Positions 34,801-43,959 of a stretch of DNA of 64,000 nucleotides are shown in pieces. Position 1 is the stretch's first letter. Every line of letters starts with the position of its first letter. The translations under genes were made by a program, and so were the position numbers. The notes below the pieces were generated by a model. That model made no database searches. It saw nothing but the letters and a program-made list of their open reading frames with translations, and was not told where the DNA came from. The stretch comes from Symbiodinium natans (Eukaryota > Sar > Dinophyceae > Suessiales > Symbiodiniaceae). The stretch lies in contig CAJNDS010002575.1 in the NCBI GenBank assembly GCA_905221605.1, forward strand, positions 68,432-132,431, read 5' to 3'.

Positions 34801-37800
34801 CGCACGCACTCGCTGCTTTGAGGGCATGGGATCCACAGGCGAATATGAGTGCTGCTCGCAAGTGCAAGTGCAGATTGACCTCGCGACCCTTGATGCGTCT
34901 TGGGCGGCAGAAGCGTGGGCCAAGCTTCAGACAGTCTTGCCGCCGCCGGTCGAATTTGCCCTGCCCCTGGAGGTCCACTTCACACTGCGGCCTCCTCGAC
35001 GCCGGCATGCACAGCTCAAGCCTGCTCAGGCGCTCATGTTGTGGGAATTCCTCTTTCGGTTCGTAGACAGGTGGGCCGCTAACCCACAAGTCATTCAGTT
35101 TTGTTGGGAGGGCTTTCCAGCCGATGCTCCCTGGTCTCTCCTTGTACAAAGGGGCTGGTTTACGCCTAAGCGAGAGACTCTTGAATTTATTGCATGAATT
35201 TTGGGCTACATCCAATTTGGATTTGAACCGCCAGACAAAGACAAAGAAAGATCGAAGAATCCAAGAGGTATGAGCGAGTGCTGCGAATGTGCAAGCATCC
35301 ACAGAGAGTGGAAGCATGGCATGGTTCTGGGACTGGCGTGGAGAAGGCCGGTGGTACATTTGGTACGTGTCCATCACATCTCTCAGCAAGACAACCTCCG
35401 CCTTTTGCTGGCTGGCCCAGGGCTCCTTGTATCTACTAGACTAGTAGTTACATATTGCAATGTCGGGGCTTGAGCTGCTGACCACCCACGCCGCTGCTGC
35501 CAGAAGCGACCACCAGCGCATCAAATGAAAGACTGCTCAAGTCCTGACCAACTGTGGTCAGCTCCCCCGGAGTCCAACGCAAACAACGCGAATTGAAATC
35601 TTGGAGTCGCACCTCCTCCGAGGCATTCAATGAAACCTCTGCGCATGTTGTGCTTCTGGACTCTGGATGTGCCCTTGTCCGATCTCAAATTTTCTACACA
35701 TCGCCTGCCGGCGTCGCCAATCGACCTCGCAGGCCTGGGTCACAACCGCGAAGGAACAAAGGGACTCCGACATGCTTCAATAACTTTGCCGTTCCAAACT
35801 GTTGTCTTCAGGCGCGAGCCCTGCTCCGGAGGTGCTGAACAGATGTATCCTTCAGCTTCTGTGAGCTTCTGTGCATTTTCCTAAGTTTCTGCAGCACACC
35901 CGAGTCCTTGAGCAGCTCCCGATATGTGGGGGCCTTGGTGTTTGCCCCGCTTCTTGTGCTTTCAACGCTCCCGAAATCTTAACGCGCAAGCAGTCTCCAC
36001 AACATGTTCTTCATCCACTGCGATTAAAGAATCTCCTCTCTCTCTCTCTCTCCCGTTTTCTCTCTTTCTCGTTCTTTCTCTCTTCTCGCGCTCTTTCTTT
36101 CTTTCTTGCTTTCTTTCTTTCTTTCTCTTCTTCTTCTTCTTCTTCTTCTTCTTCTTCTTCTTCTACGGGGGCTTCAGGGGCCCAAAGACCACCCGCGCGC
36201 TGGGCGCGCCCAGATCAAGTCCTGTCTCTTTGAAACTGCTCAGCAGGTCCGGATTCAGCTTGTTGGAGTTCCCCCGCTGCTCCCCGAAAACGAAACACAC
36301 CTGAACAGAAACCCCCATCATCCCTTCCCAGCTCGCTTGGGGCATCTCCTGAGCTGCAGCCCTGCCATTGCCCCGCTGGTGACACAGCCGAGCCCTTTGT
36401 TTACATGCTCACTATCTTTCTTTCTCTCTCGCTCTCACAATTTTTTCCTTTCTTTCTTGGGGAGTGCCAAGCCCCCGAGCGTCCGCGCCCTCTCTTCCTC
36501 TCCGCCTCTCCGCCTCTCCGCCTCTCCGCCTCTCCGCCTCTCTGCCTCTCTGCCTCTCTGCCTCTCTTCCTCTCTTCCTCTCTTCCTCTCTTCCTCTCTT
36601 CCTCTCTTCCTCTCTTCCTCTCTTCCTCTCTTGCCTGCTTGCTTGCTTGCTTGCTTGCTTGCTAGCTAGGCGTATGAAACCCAAGGGGGCCGCCCCAAGG
36701 GGCACGCACGACAGAGTTAGTCGGAGTGAGAATGGTGTTGGTGGGATTTGGCCGTTCACATGAGGGGGAGGGGGGAGGACTCGGGGAGGACTGACAAAGA
36801 AGGGGTGGAAGGTGAGAAGTAGTGTGGTGTTTACCGGCCCATGGAACCTTCCCACACGAGTGCATTGACTCGAACACCGTTGGTCAGTTGGTCACCCCTC
36901 CACAACGCTGTCGACTTGCTTGCTTTGGCTTGCCAGCATCTCAGTGGGCAACTAGTGATAAGGAGTAAAGATGGGTCTCCCTCGCAAGCCTGATTGTGGG
37001 CTGTTCAGGGCGGAAATTGGTGTGCTACTTTTCAGGTTAATCCACCTGTGCCGCTCACAATTGGGGTAAGGACCGAAACAGCTTGTCATACTTTGGGGTT
37101 GGGGCAGTGGGAATTGTATGGGGCAGTTGGACTTTCCCCTCCCTCCGATTCAGGGTTGGATCGAATCCCTGTGCACTGTGTTTGGAATCAACACCGGTTC
37201 TCCCCGAGTGCACTGAGGAAGTACTTGGTAACGTTGAAGCCCTATCGGAGAAACGTGATCCATCAGGGAGCATAGCATCTACAGCTTGTCAATCATTTGG
37301 GGGAAAACGCGGCTCCCGGACTCTTTCGGCGTGTTAAGGCGTTGTTCAGGGTAACTATGGTCCACAGCTTGCCAACTTTTGGGCGGGACAATACCAGGGG
37401 CTGATTACAACTGTTGAGGCGCTACCCGTTTTGGCACACGGGTTGTACCATAGTGCATTCCTCACCACTCCCGACTAGGAAACAACGCAGAAGTTCAAGG
37501 TCTAGAGCAGAGGGTTTGGGGGGCGAGAACGAAATGTGGTGGGAATGACAACTCTGATGTGATACTCCCTCTGTGGCTTTCTTGCCATCGTGCCCTCGTC
37601 GCCGTCGGTGGTCGGGCAACCGGGAGGGCGTCCTTGTTGTGGGGCTCCGGGGTCATCATGTCGTGGGTCAGGTTGTGTGCGTGGTGGCCAGGGTGCTGTG
37701 GAAGGGGTTCCCTGACTCTCTTGCCCGGTTCGTTGTTCCTATGCCTCGTGGAGTGTTTCGTGTGTCTCTGCTTATCACTTCCCGCCACGAAGACTGTCAA

Positions 37801-39813
37801 GAAGGATAAGAAAGGAGAATGAAGGTGAATGAAGGGAATGACAAATTAGGAAAACCTGTTCCTTCTTGCCGAGTTTGCTCGCAAACAGAAAGTCGCTTGA
37901 TGTATTCTGCACATGTCTGTGCACCTGCCCTGACTCCGTACCCTATTGACGTATTCATGGACTTCATTCTGCGAACCTCCGGCTGGGCTTGGCACGAACT
38001 CGTCCAACTCCACCACCCCTGTTGCATAGTCAATTAGCAGTGGCCTGAGCTTGATACGTGATGATACGTGTGCCATCATACAACATTGGTAGCAAGCACA
38101 CGCACGCGCAACCCGGTCAACGTATTTCAAGCAAGATGCAGGAACACGTATCTATCCTTTGGATCGATCAGTTTCACCTGAGAATAGCTGCAAGTTCCCG
38201 GAGTCATCGAAAATGCAAGACAGTGCAAGAGATAGTAGAATCTCCACAGCGTGCCTCTGGTCTAGACTTCCAAGGCATCTGGTCCAAGCGCAATGCAAGG
38301 TTCAAGCCTCAAAGTTCTATCAAGACTACGAAGCTCGTGGTCGACATGATGAAGTAACAAGTCATGCAGGCCCACACAAAGGGCCACATTGGGCCAACGC
38401 AGCGGGCGAGACCCTGAAAAATGCTACGGGGTTGTGGCAGGCCCGCCTGCCAAGCCACCACCAACAACTACAATCTGCTTGCCTCATTCTGTTGCAAGCT
38501 CGGTCATGGCTGCTGGTGGACGAGTTGACGAGAAGTCTGGCTGAGGGCGAGACCGGCCCGCCTGCTTGAGTGCGGCTGGCGCCCTCGAGCCTGTGAACTG
38601 GATGCTTACAGGCATAACATGACATATGTGGAATATCAGAGACAAGCGTGGAGGCACAAGGCCCCGCCAGGACCCCACCTTTGCAAGGGAGGCAGCGGCA
38701 CCTCCCAAGCAAAAAGCAGAGACGTGGGTCACTCTCAAGTACTGCGGCTGCACCTGTCAGAGCTGCAGCCAAATAGGCCGAGTGCCTTGACTTCCAGTTT
38801 GGTCCACATCGAGCCCTAGCATCCTTCATTCAGGATACTACCACGTAGCCTCCGGGCTCCATGTGGCCGCTTGCTAGTGGAGACTGCTCTGACCTGGTCT
38901 CAGGAGAGTAGAGTTGGGAGTAGCGGGCTGAAGCAGGCCGGATGTGCCTGACTGTGCAAACCACAGTCTGGTACCTTACACGAGGGCTGAGACAAAATTC
39001 GACAAGGTGTGTTGGCCGACCGAATGCACAAGGAGATTGACACGACATGACACGACAAGGTGCGCTCTGAAGCAGCGTGCTGGGAGCAGCAAAGCATGCC
39101 ATGATCTGTGTCAAACGATAGTGATAGTCGATGCTTGCTCATACTCTGTTGTCACAAGCCTGCCATCGTGAACTCGATTCTCTAAGACGGGGTATGTTTG
39201 GTACCGGGCACCTCGCCTGAACTATGGATTTAAGAAGGTTGCATCGGCATATTCGTCATGACGCTCACTTGCTGAAGGTCGCTTCTTTGGAGCCAGGTGT
39301 AGAGGCCGCAGGGTCGATTTGCTAACTCTGATCGGGCACCATGCGAAAAGGACAGGTCCAAACGGGCCTTTCGATCAGGTTGCCCGCGACGCCCGTTGCC
39401 GCGCGCGCTCCGTACCTCAAACGCAGCCCTTAACATTTGTGCATGCCGCTCTAGGTTAGCAGGCTGTGATGCAGCGCAAACCGGGGCTCCAGCACACCCA
39501 AGGCCAGGGCAGTGAGGCCACCAACCAGGACTGTCATCTTTGATCTGTCCTGCAGTATGTGAGAAACATCCACAAACATCCAGAGTCCACAAATGCCAAA
39601 GCCCTTGTATGAGTCCCAATGCTCCTCGAGAAGAGTCCGTGTTCCAGCTCCAAGGCCGGCAAAAACCGCCTGACTCACGGAACAGCGACGCAGTGGAGCT
39701 CCGCTGGATCTGACTGTCTCACCATGCAGAGCTACGAGAGATGCGGCCTGGATTTGCTCTAGGCGGGTCTTTCTTTCTTCGGCCATTCTCGCCCGCATTT
39801 CTCGGAGACGGAC
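21640..39813 (-). CDS. ATAD3: Split gene: ATAD3-type mitochondrial AAA+ ATPase
   Basis: ATAD3 is an inner-mitochondrial-membrane AAA+ protein linked to nucleoid and membrane organisation. Exons in order: 39813-39748 (coiled coil MRARMAEERKTRLEQIQ), 39669-39628 (AVFAGLGAGTRTLL), 39549 on (DRSKMTVLVGGLTALALGV, membrane segment), 27364-27328 (FKAGLAAIFGKK), 27267 on (RPPLVRETSR), ending 27071 (GGFLEKIVL), 26978-26905 (DDLSERLQW to KKNGTPY), 26853 on (Walker A LLLHGPPGTGKTLFARTLAR), ending 24642 (HELNKLFSWANSS), 24574-24547 (Walker B GLILFIDE), 24476 on (ADAFLR), about 24090-23979 (RFVVVLATNIREI), 23916-23881 (DENFEFPLPSLE), 23809-23777 (ERKRMLAMFME), about 22056-21995 (VAKRTDGFSGRQLAKLVLAY) and about 21780-21700 (LTPGLAETVLQYKLIHRED). 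Nine introns here were placed by homology (donors 6 GC, 3 GA in this gene). The N-terminal coiled coil upstream of 39813 and some connecting exons were not placed. All AAA motifs are intact. Confidence 0.85.
22450..23205 (-). CDS. ELOC: Elongin C, multi-exon, nested in an ATAD3 intron
   Basis: Adaptor with a BTB/POZ (Skp1-like) fold that links Elongin B to cullin ubiquitin ligases. Exons join seamlessly: 23205-23163 (YLKLVSADGHEFFL), 23070-23020 (DRRIAYECDTFKKMVEK), 22946-22878 (EGFKEGQTNEIQL, PTITGKLLEK), 22815-22771 (VIEYLYFKYKYTDAK), 22677-22636 (VPIPEFPIDDDVVL), 22488-22450 (DLLLVANYLNLY, stop). They align with human Elongin C almost without gaps from YVKLISSDGHEF to the end. Donors in order: GA, GA, GC, GT, GA; every acceptor is AG|G. 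Whether residues before YLKL come from the same frame (ATG near 23304) or a separate first exon is open. About 96 residues plus the N-terminus, against 112 in human. It lies wholly between two ATAD3 exons on the same strand. Confidence 0.9.
25019..25453 (-). CDS. RS-rich protein C-terminal part, splicing-factor-like
   Basis: Residues about 50-100 contain HDEFDYDDFGRKRK and LSKADRAAAALKRLQEKR, followed by an Arg/Ser-rich tail (SSRSRSCSRSP) and a stop. This composition suits nuclear RNA-processing proteins; I cannot name the family. It lies between the Walker A and Walker B exons of the ATAD3 gene, same strand. The start is not secure; upstream exons probably exist. Confidence 0.5.
   Translation of the reverse strand: MISSTASVLRFVHTCQLDYVLLSLLPGLHNRIVDLEQLANLHLPETAAGYNDRQEVERRQPKHDEFDYDDFGRKRKDSSTLSKADRAAAALKRLQEKRTLSAHSSRSRSCSRSPAPDRKATHAAHRDPKPPHAGFRPRGANHRF
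25493..25590 (-). CDS. Terminal exon of an unidentified protein
   Basis: Short exon after a CACTAG|G acceptor: MEEFAERTKREAEERKKQ, then a Gly-rich end GGRGGGPK and a stop. It is a highly charged helix with a disordered end. Another exon-like stretch upstream (about 25800-25680: DYVKFFHWSTMPGTIHDPIG) may belong to the same gene. Function unknown. Confidence 0.4.
28030..29300. other. Repeat-rich stretch in the large ATAD3 intron
   Basis: Contains a G-rich patch (28200-28250), CT and GT/GC microsatellite blocks (28566-28660) and a (TTC)n run (28904-28944). No coding sequence supported. A pure TTC/GAA tract can form triplex DNA. Confidence 0.6.
30485..31318 (-). CDS. Exon-like frame inside the large ATAD3 intron, unidentified
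   Basis: The part at about 31210-31060 reads as protein (SSSYFIPLSARLLDHEILKS, SSEVRLQLPDLQEMLLA). The rest of the open frame crosses a (CG)n run coding ARARARAR and is unlikely to be protein. No family recognised. Confidence 0.25.
   Translation of the reverse strand: MLRPCLKEDAVRRQHGRCHVEPAQATTRSRCTVPVDLDSSSYFIPLSARLLDHEILKSSEVRLQLPDLQEMLLASGDFSEPLQLFLASKAPCACHDRPTALATLRCPQMGGFLWACSEAVAQAVGCSSISWVCKLSLCSLASAFVGSLWGSAPGPYASQTSLWFEEVDFCNRECARGQKRAVQVRRSCVRQLLPRTLAADLLHRVQLRSDLQGGDCLLQVDVAAFARARARARAMMLSSGARSSMLASVLRFTMRLHDLCTERQGRPAVCGILFSLR
30618..30645. repeat. (CG)n dinucleotide run
   Basis: About 13 uninterrupted CG units. Alternating CG is the strongest Z-DNA former and is normally lost where CpG is methylated and deaminated. 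Confidence 0.95.
31863..31897. repeat. (GA)n microsatellite
   Basis: Long GA run. The surroundings (31320-33230) contain only short unrelated open frames; no gene supported. Confidence 0.9.
33232..33322. repeat. G-rich (GGTG)n tract followed by (GTGC)n
   Basis: GGGTGGGTGAGTGGGTGGG with a G9 run, then alternating GCGTGCGT. Several G3 runs on one strand could form a quadruplex. It lies just before the LINE remnant. Confidence 0.7.
33560..35197 (+). pseudogene. 3' remnant of a dinoflagellate-type LINE (non-LTR retrotransposon)
   Basis: Three consecutive plus-strand frames read as one protein broken by two frameshifts. Frame 1, about 33640-34250, is an Arg/Trp-rich helical region as found after the reverse transcriptase (SRFTAGCAALNISKGPPFRS, FRSWCRAYVQLWRSLW). 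Frame 3, about 34250-34840, has two Cys/His finger-like modules (CVFCPATF with HSTRRH; CLACLRHY with HHLRTSH). Frame 2, about 34840-35197, ends WSLLVQRGWFTPKRETLEF and a stop. The shifts lie near 34240-34265 and 34830-34850. No endonuclease or reverse transcriptase remains, so the copy is 5'-truncated and dead. It lies antisense in the large ATAD3 intron; no poly-A or clear target-site duplication was seen. Confidence 0.65.
36036..36164. repeat. Pyrimidine tract: (CT)n, (TTTC)n, (TTC)n
   Basis: Continuous C/T strand of over 120 bases with (CTT)n at its 3' end (36127-36164). The region 35200-36030 before it holds no supported gene. Confidence 0.9.
36400..37410 (+). repeat. TTGC-headed dispersed repeat, copy 2
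   Basis: Begins with a pyrimidine tract, an 8-base minisatellite (36498-36631) and (TTGC)n (36632-36662), followed by GCGTATGA, GGGGGCCGCCCC and AGTCGGAGTGAGAATGGTG as in the copy at 15.65 kb. The body shares CTCGCAAGCCTGATTGTGGG with GCTGTTCAGGG (36980-37012) and a GTTCAGGGTAAC box (about 37345). The body is shorter than copy 1 because it has fewer internal duplications. Confidence 0.65.
36498..36631. repeat. 8-base minisatellite with ordered variant blocks
   Basis: Units in order: about five CCTCTCCG, three CCTCTCTG, then about ten CCTCTCTT, leading into the TTGC run. Variants occur in blocks rather than mixed. Confidence 0.85.
37411..39480. other. Stretch without a secure gene
   Basis: It lies in the ATAD3 interval. 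Some short frames look protein-like on both strands (minus about 38045-37925: RPLLIDYATGVVELDEFV; plus about 38370-38560: helical). The strands overlap, so at most one can be right; I do not call either. Confidence 0.3.
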
Positions 39814-40056
39814 CTGGCACGTCCAGTGATGCCGGCTTACCTTGTCTGCGATAAACTGCGTCCCTTCCCAACAAGACTGCCAGACGGTCCTCTACGTTTT
39901 CTCTCTCCTGCTCAATCCTGCAACTGGAAATTGCATCGTAGAAGGATTGGAGATGTTTGGTGCAAGCAGCAAGTGCAACACTTTTACTTCAATGCACAAG
40001 TCGCCACAATGTGATCCTGTGGCATCGGGTCGCACCTACTTAGAGAGGCGTTGCCG

Positions 40057-40082
40057 AGTGTGTGTGTGTGTGTGTGTGTGCG
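40057..40082. repeat. (GT)n microsatellite
   Basis: Short GT run upstream of the first placed ATAD3 exon. Coiled-coil exons of the ATAD3 N-terminus may lie at 40.1-41.6 kb (for example AMRQDQLQRQEW near 41370, minus), but I could not join them. Confidence 0.8.
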
Positions 40083-41079
40083 CGTCTTGTCACCTCGGCC
40101 CAAGGATGCATCCCAGACTATGCGGCATACTGCGCAGTGCAGCGCTGCTGTTTTTCTTCGGCATTCCGATTCGGAGCCTCCCCGAAGTTTTAACCATCAA
40201 CTAATCCGAATGCAAGCTTGCGAACAAAGTTCGAGGATTGGATTGGATTCATTCAAAGTTGCAGAAGGCATCTGCCAAATCCGCACATCCCTCGCAACCT
40301 CTGCGAAAAGTCAAGAAAGCCGGTTCGCAACCCAGGCCGGAGCCAGAAGCGGAAAGTAGCTGTGACCAAAGCCCAGAAACCATTCTAGCACAACCGTGAC
40401 AATGAAAAGGGCCGAAGTGTACTTTTCGGTCCAGAGCTTGAATGCCCAAGTTAGTTCAGCCAGATTAAGCTACGTCTACATCTGCGTGGAGACCCCAACA
40501 GCATCGCGGTTGGGAGAAAAAGGCTGGACAAATGGCAAACGGGACCGCATCTTTCTGCAGCCAGTGATCGCACACGCGCCGATCTGACGCTTCAGATGTG
40601 CAATGAGTTGATGACTCGGCTGTCTGTCTCCTCTGCCTCCCAGGAGAACCTAAGCTTCCCAATCATTTTGGCACAATAGTTGTGCAACTGTGAAGGAACA
40701 GAAGGTTCAGGGCTTGGGTGTGGACTCCCGTGAGATGGACAGGCTGATGTCCGTATTGTACGTGAGATGACCCCAGTCCGTGGGCACCTTGGCACACTGC
40801 AATACCCTTCCCAACCACAACTAAGCTTGGTTTGACTTTATCCCAACTGCGTGCAAAGAAGGCTTGGTGACAGCATGTCGCACGTTTGAACCCCCTCCTC
40901 CTTCAGGATCGGCTTTGTGCCGCACTGCTGAGTGGTATAGTGCATGGCCAGTGCTGTTGTAACGTTGTCAGGATGAGGGAGTGGTGTCGTCGGCGATTTT
41001 CGTTCTGGTACAAGGCTTGGGTTCCTGGTGAAATGGTTGCATTTCAGTTACCTTGGGGAGGTGGTTCACTGCGGCCATT

Positions 41080-43165
41080 GGCTGGGTGTCTCTGCCAAGC
41101 CTAGCCTCATGCTGATATAATGGCACGTTGCTTCTAGAGACTGCTCAAACCCTGAGGATGCCGCATACACGATGTCTCCAGGTCCCTGATGCTTCGAGAG
41201 GTCAGACACTAAGCAAAAGATGCCACGCATTGCTGGCCTGCTCACAGTAAAGTGGGTGCTGGCTCTTTCGAGCAACAGCTTCCTGCAGGGTCTTCACAGA
41301 CCTGCTGAGCAGAAGCAGCACTTTGTGCCATGCATTTGACTCTGTTTGCTTGCGGTGCTTTTGGTCCCGACCTCCACTCTTGCCTTTGCAGCTGATCCTG
41401 TCGCATTGCCTGGATGGCCTTTCAGCTGAATCTGCGCTCGCTTTCCAACAGCAATTCGTCTCCGGAGATTCTCCGAGCTGCCAGCATGCTGTCGCGAAAG
41501 GGAAGATGTTGGAGGCGGATAAAACCTCAGTGCCGGGTGATGGTTTGGTTGGACTTGGTGAAGAGTTCGATGCCACAAGAATCCGGCAGCCACTGTTTTC
41601 TTCCTCTGAAGGGACATAAGATTGGATTGCGCCGGGTCTTAGATATATGTCGGCTCAGGGTCTCTGAAGAGAGAGAGAGAGAGAGAGAGATAGAGTGAGA
41701 GAGCGAGAGAGCGAGAGAGATAGAGAGAGCGAGAGAGAGAAAGAGAGCAAGAGAGAGAGAGAGAGAGACAGAGCGCGAGAGACAGAGCAGATCTCAAACA
41801 ATCTCACCCCGTTTGAGTCCTCTGAAGAGTGTAGCATACGCATGTGTGTGGTAGTGCCTGGCTCTGCCCAATCGGTGGCACTGGACTGGACAGCGTGGTG
41901 ATGCACAACCGAACTGAGAAGACACGCTCAGCATCCACACAGAGCAGATGGCGTGCAGATGCCCTGACTATTGTTCAAGAATGTCGGGCATACTGGGGTG
42001 CTCCCGAGCCAGGCGGCCCCAATCCAAACTGGATGTTCCCGAGGCGATAGCGGAGCTTTCCAGACTCCTTGACGATAGCTGCAACACCAAGGACTCCATA
42101 CTAATAGGATGCAAGAGCCTGCATCCAGGAAGGATGCGGTGTGGCATCTTTCTGAACTAGGCCCAACAGCTTCTTGAACCTTGGCTGACAAAGGTAGCTC
42201 ACATCAACAACGGCATCCATTATACGATGCTGGGTGGACCACGTAGGGTCCTCCTGCTCCACAACTGAGAACACGTACAACCTCAAAGGCTTGCCACTCT
42301 CACCATCGTACTTTCCTGCAGTACCTCGAAAACATCAAAAGCTCCCCTGCTACATCCAAGCGCTTGACGGGGTCCCGGATGACGAGTTGACCTTTCCCAT
42401 AACGTCAGTGACATACCTTGAAGCATCAACATGTTTGCCATCCACTTGAGTGCCTAAATCGTGAGCGAGTTGCTCTTTCAAAGGGAGACGGCGTGCATCT
42501 TTGGCATCAACGTCTCCAAAGTCTTCTGGGTAAGGAATGGTCACGGCCTCGACCGTCAAACTAGCATCTGGCCTGCAACACCTGAAAAAAAGAAACATGC
42601 TACAGCCATTGACTTACTCAGTCCGAAGCTGACATCGGTGTCTCACCGACCTTGCATTCAGTTGCTGGCAGGGGACTTGCTCATGCGCATTGCCGGGTAG
42701 CCAAGCGCAGTACCTTTCGCATCAAATAGCGCAAAGACCAACGCTCGAAGGCAGGCATTTGCTTGGCACCGCCGCCTCAGGTGAGGCATGTGTGGCAAAT
42801 CCCATGCTGCACTCACTCAGATCAAGTTGCAAGTTCTAAGCCATGTATGCAGTGTGGCTAGCTTCGGCGATGATCGTGACATGTACCAGATGTGTGCATG
42901 ATGATGCACGAACACGTGTTCCACAGTCACGGCATCTGTGTTGGACCCTGCAGTGCATAAAGCCCAAGACGTACAGGTGCGCATTCTTGCGACAGAACGT
43001 ATATGGCCCATGGTTCCAGCAGACTCAGCCCAGCACGAACCAACAGAGGACGCCGAAGTGAGAGGTAGTCGTCGACAAATGCGTCTGCAGAGAGCTCCTG
43101 TCGCTTCTTATCTGTAACGGGCAGCAGGGCATCTGAAAGGGGGGCATCTGGCAGGGTGAGCATTT
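41080..43165 (-). CDS. JmjC-domain protein, JMJD8-like (exons)
   Basis: Cupin-fold JmjC proteins; JMJD8 is a lumenal/secretory-pathway member without proven demethylase activity. Exons: about 43140-43030 (ELSADAFVDDYLSLRRPLLV, like the LTYPAFVQQY-RPVI start of JMJD8), about 42580-42400 (ASLTVEAVTIPYPEDFGD and RRLPLKEQLAHDLG), about 42310-42200 (LRLYVFSVVEQEDPTW), about 42045-41995 (NIQFGLGPPGSGAP, the strand before the usual HxH/D site) and about 41190-41090 (GPGDIVYAASSGFEQSLEAT, the strand before the last cupin histidine). The order fits JMJD8 throughout. The exon with the iron-binding HxH/D was not found, and the position of the distal His reads Glu-Gln, so the catalytic site may be incomplete. 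Gene borders are approximate. Confidence 0.5.
41668..41792. repeat. (GA)n microsatellite, interrupted
   Basis: GAGAGA with occasional GAGC and GATA units over about 125 bases. It lies between JMJD8-like exons. Confidence 0.95.
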
Positions 43166-43959
43166 GGGAGAGGGGCAGGGAGGCAGCTGTCCTCCGATTT
43201 CATCACGGCAATCTCGCACGTTTGGGTGTCTGCCCCGCCCTAGCGTTCAGACGAGAGACTGCTCATCCCATGCTTGCCACTAAATAGGTCCCTCCGGTCA
43301 AGGGGACACAAGCCATGTGGGAAGAATCTTGCCCAAGAAGTCTGATCTGCAACCTTGAACCTCGAGCCACCAGACCCTGAAACCACAATGACACAGCGAG
43401 CGGAAGAATTGAAGTTGCTTAGCTTTTATCATTGCTGCATATTTTGGGAGAGATGGGAGAGTTTCGAAGTTCAATGTATGTAGTGGTCGTGTCAATGTTT
43501 GTGCTCGTGCAGAACACATCTGGTTTCTTGAGTGCGCTTGACGTGCAGCCTCCCGTTTCTATTTAACCCTAGACCCAGACGTCAGAGTCAAGGCGCCGAA
43601 GTGGTTGTGTCTGAGGCTGTAGCCCAATCAGGAAGGTGCCCTTGTTGCCAGTGATGATGCCAGCCTGCTCTACAATTCAAGACTTGAATCTGAATCCCAA
43701 TAGTGGCTCCTACATTCGGGCAAGATACTCTAAGTGACACCATGCTTCTCAGGAGCCTGCTGGCAGCAATTCAGGAAGGTGTACAAAGCGTAGTGGCATC
43801 TGCAGCAAGCTGGGGCACAGCACGGCAAGGCAGCTTCCCTGACTTCGCAAGAGCTCGCATGCCTCGCTTTCCACATCTCCGGCCTCGTGTTCTTCTGGCT
43901 CTGGCAGTGCAGACTGGCTTGTCGTTCTGAGTGTGCGGCCGGGCAGCTGCCATGGCATG

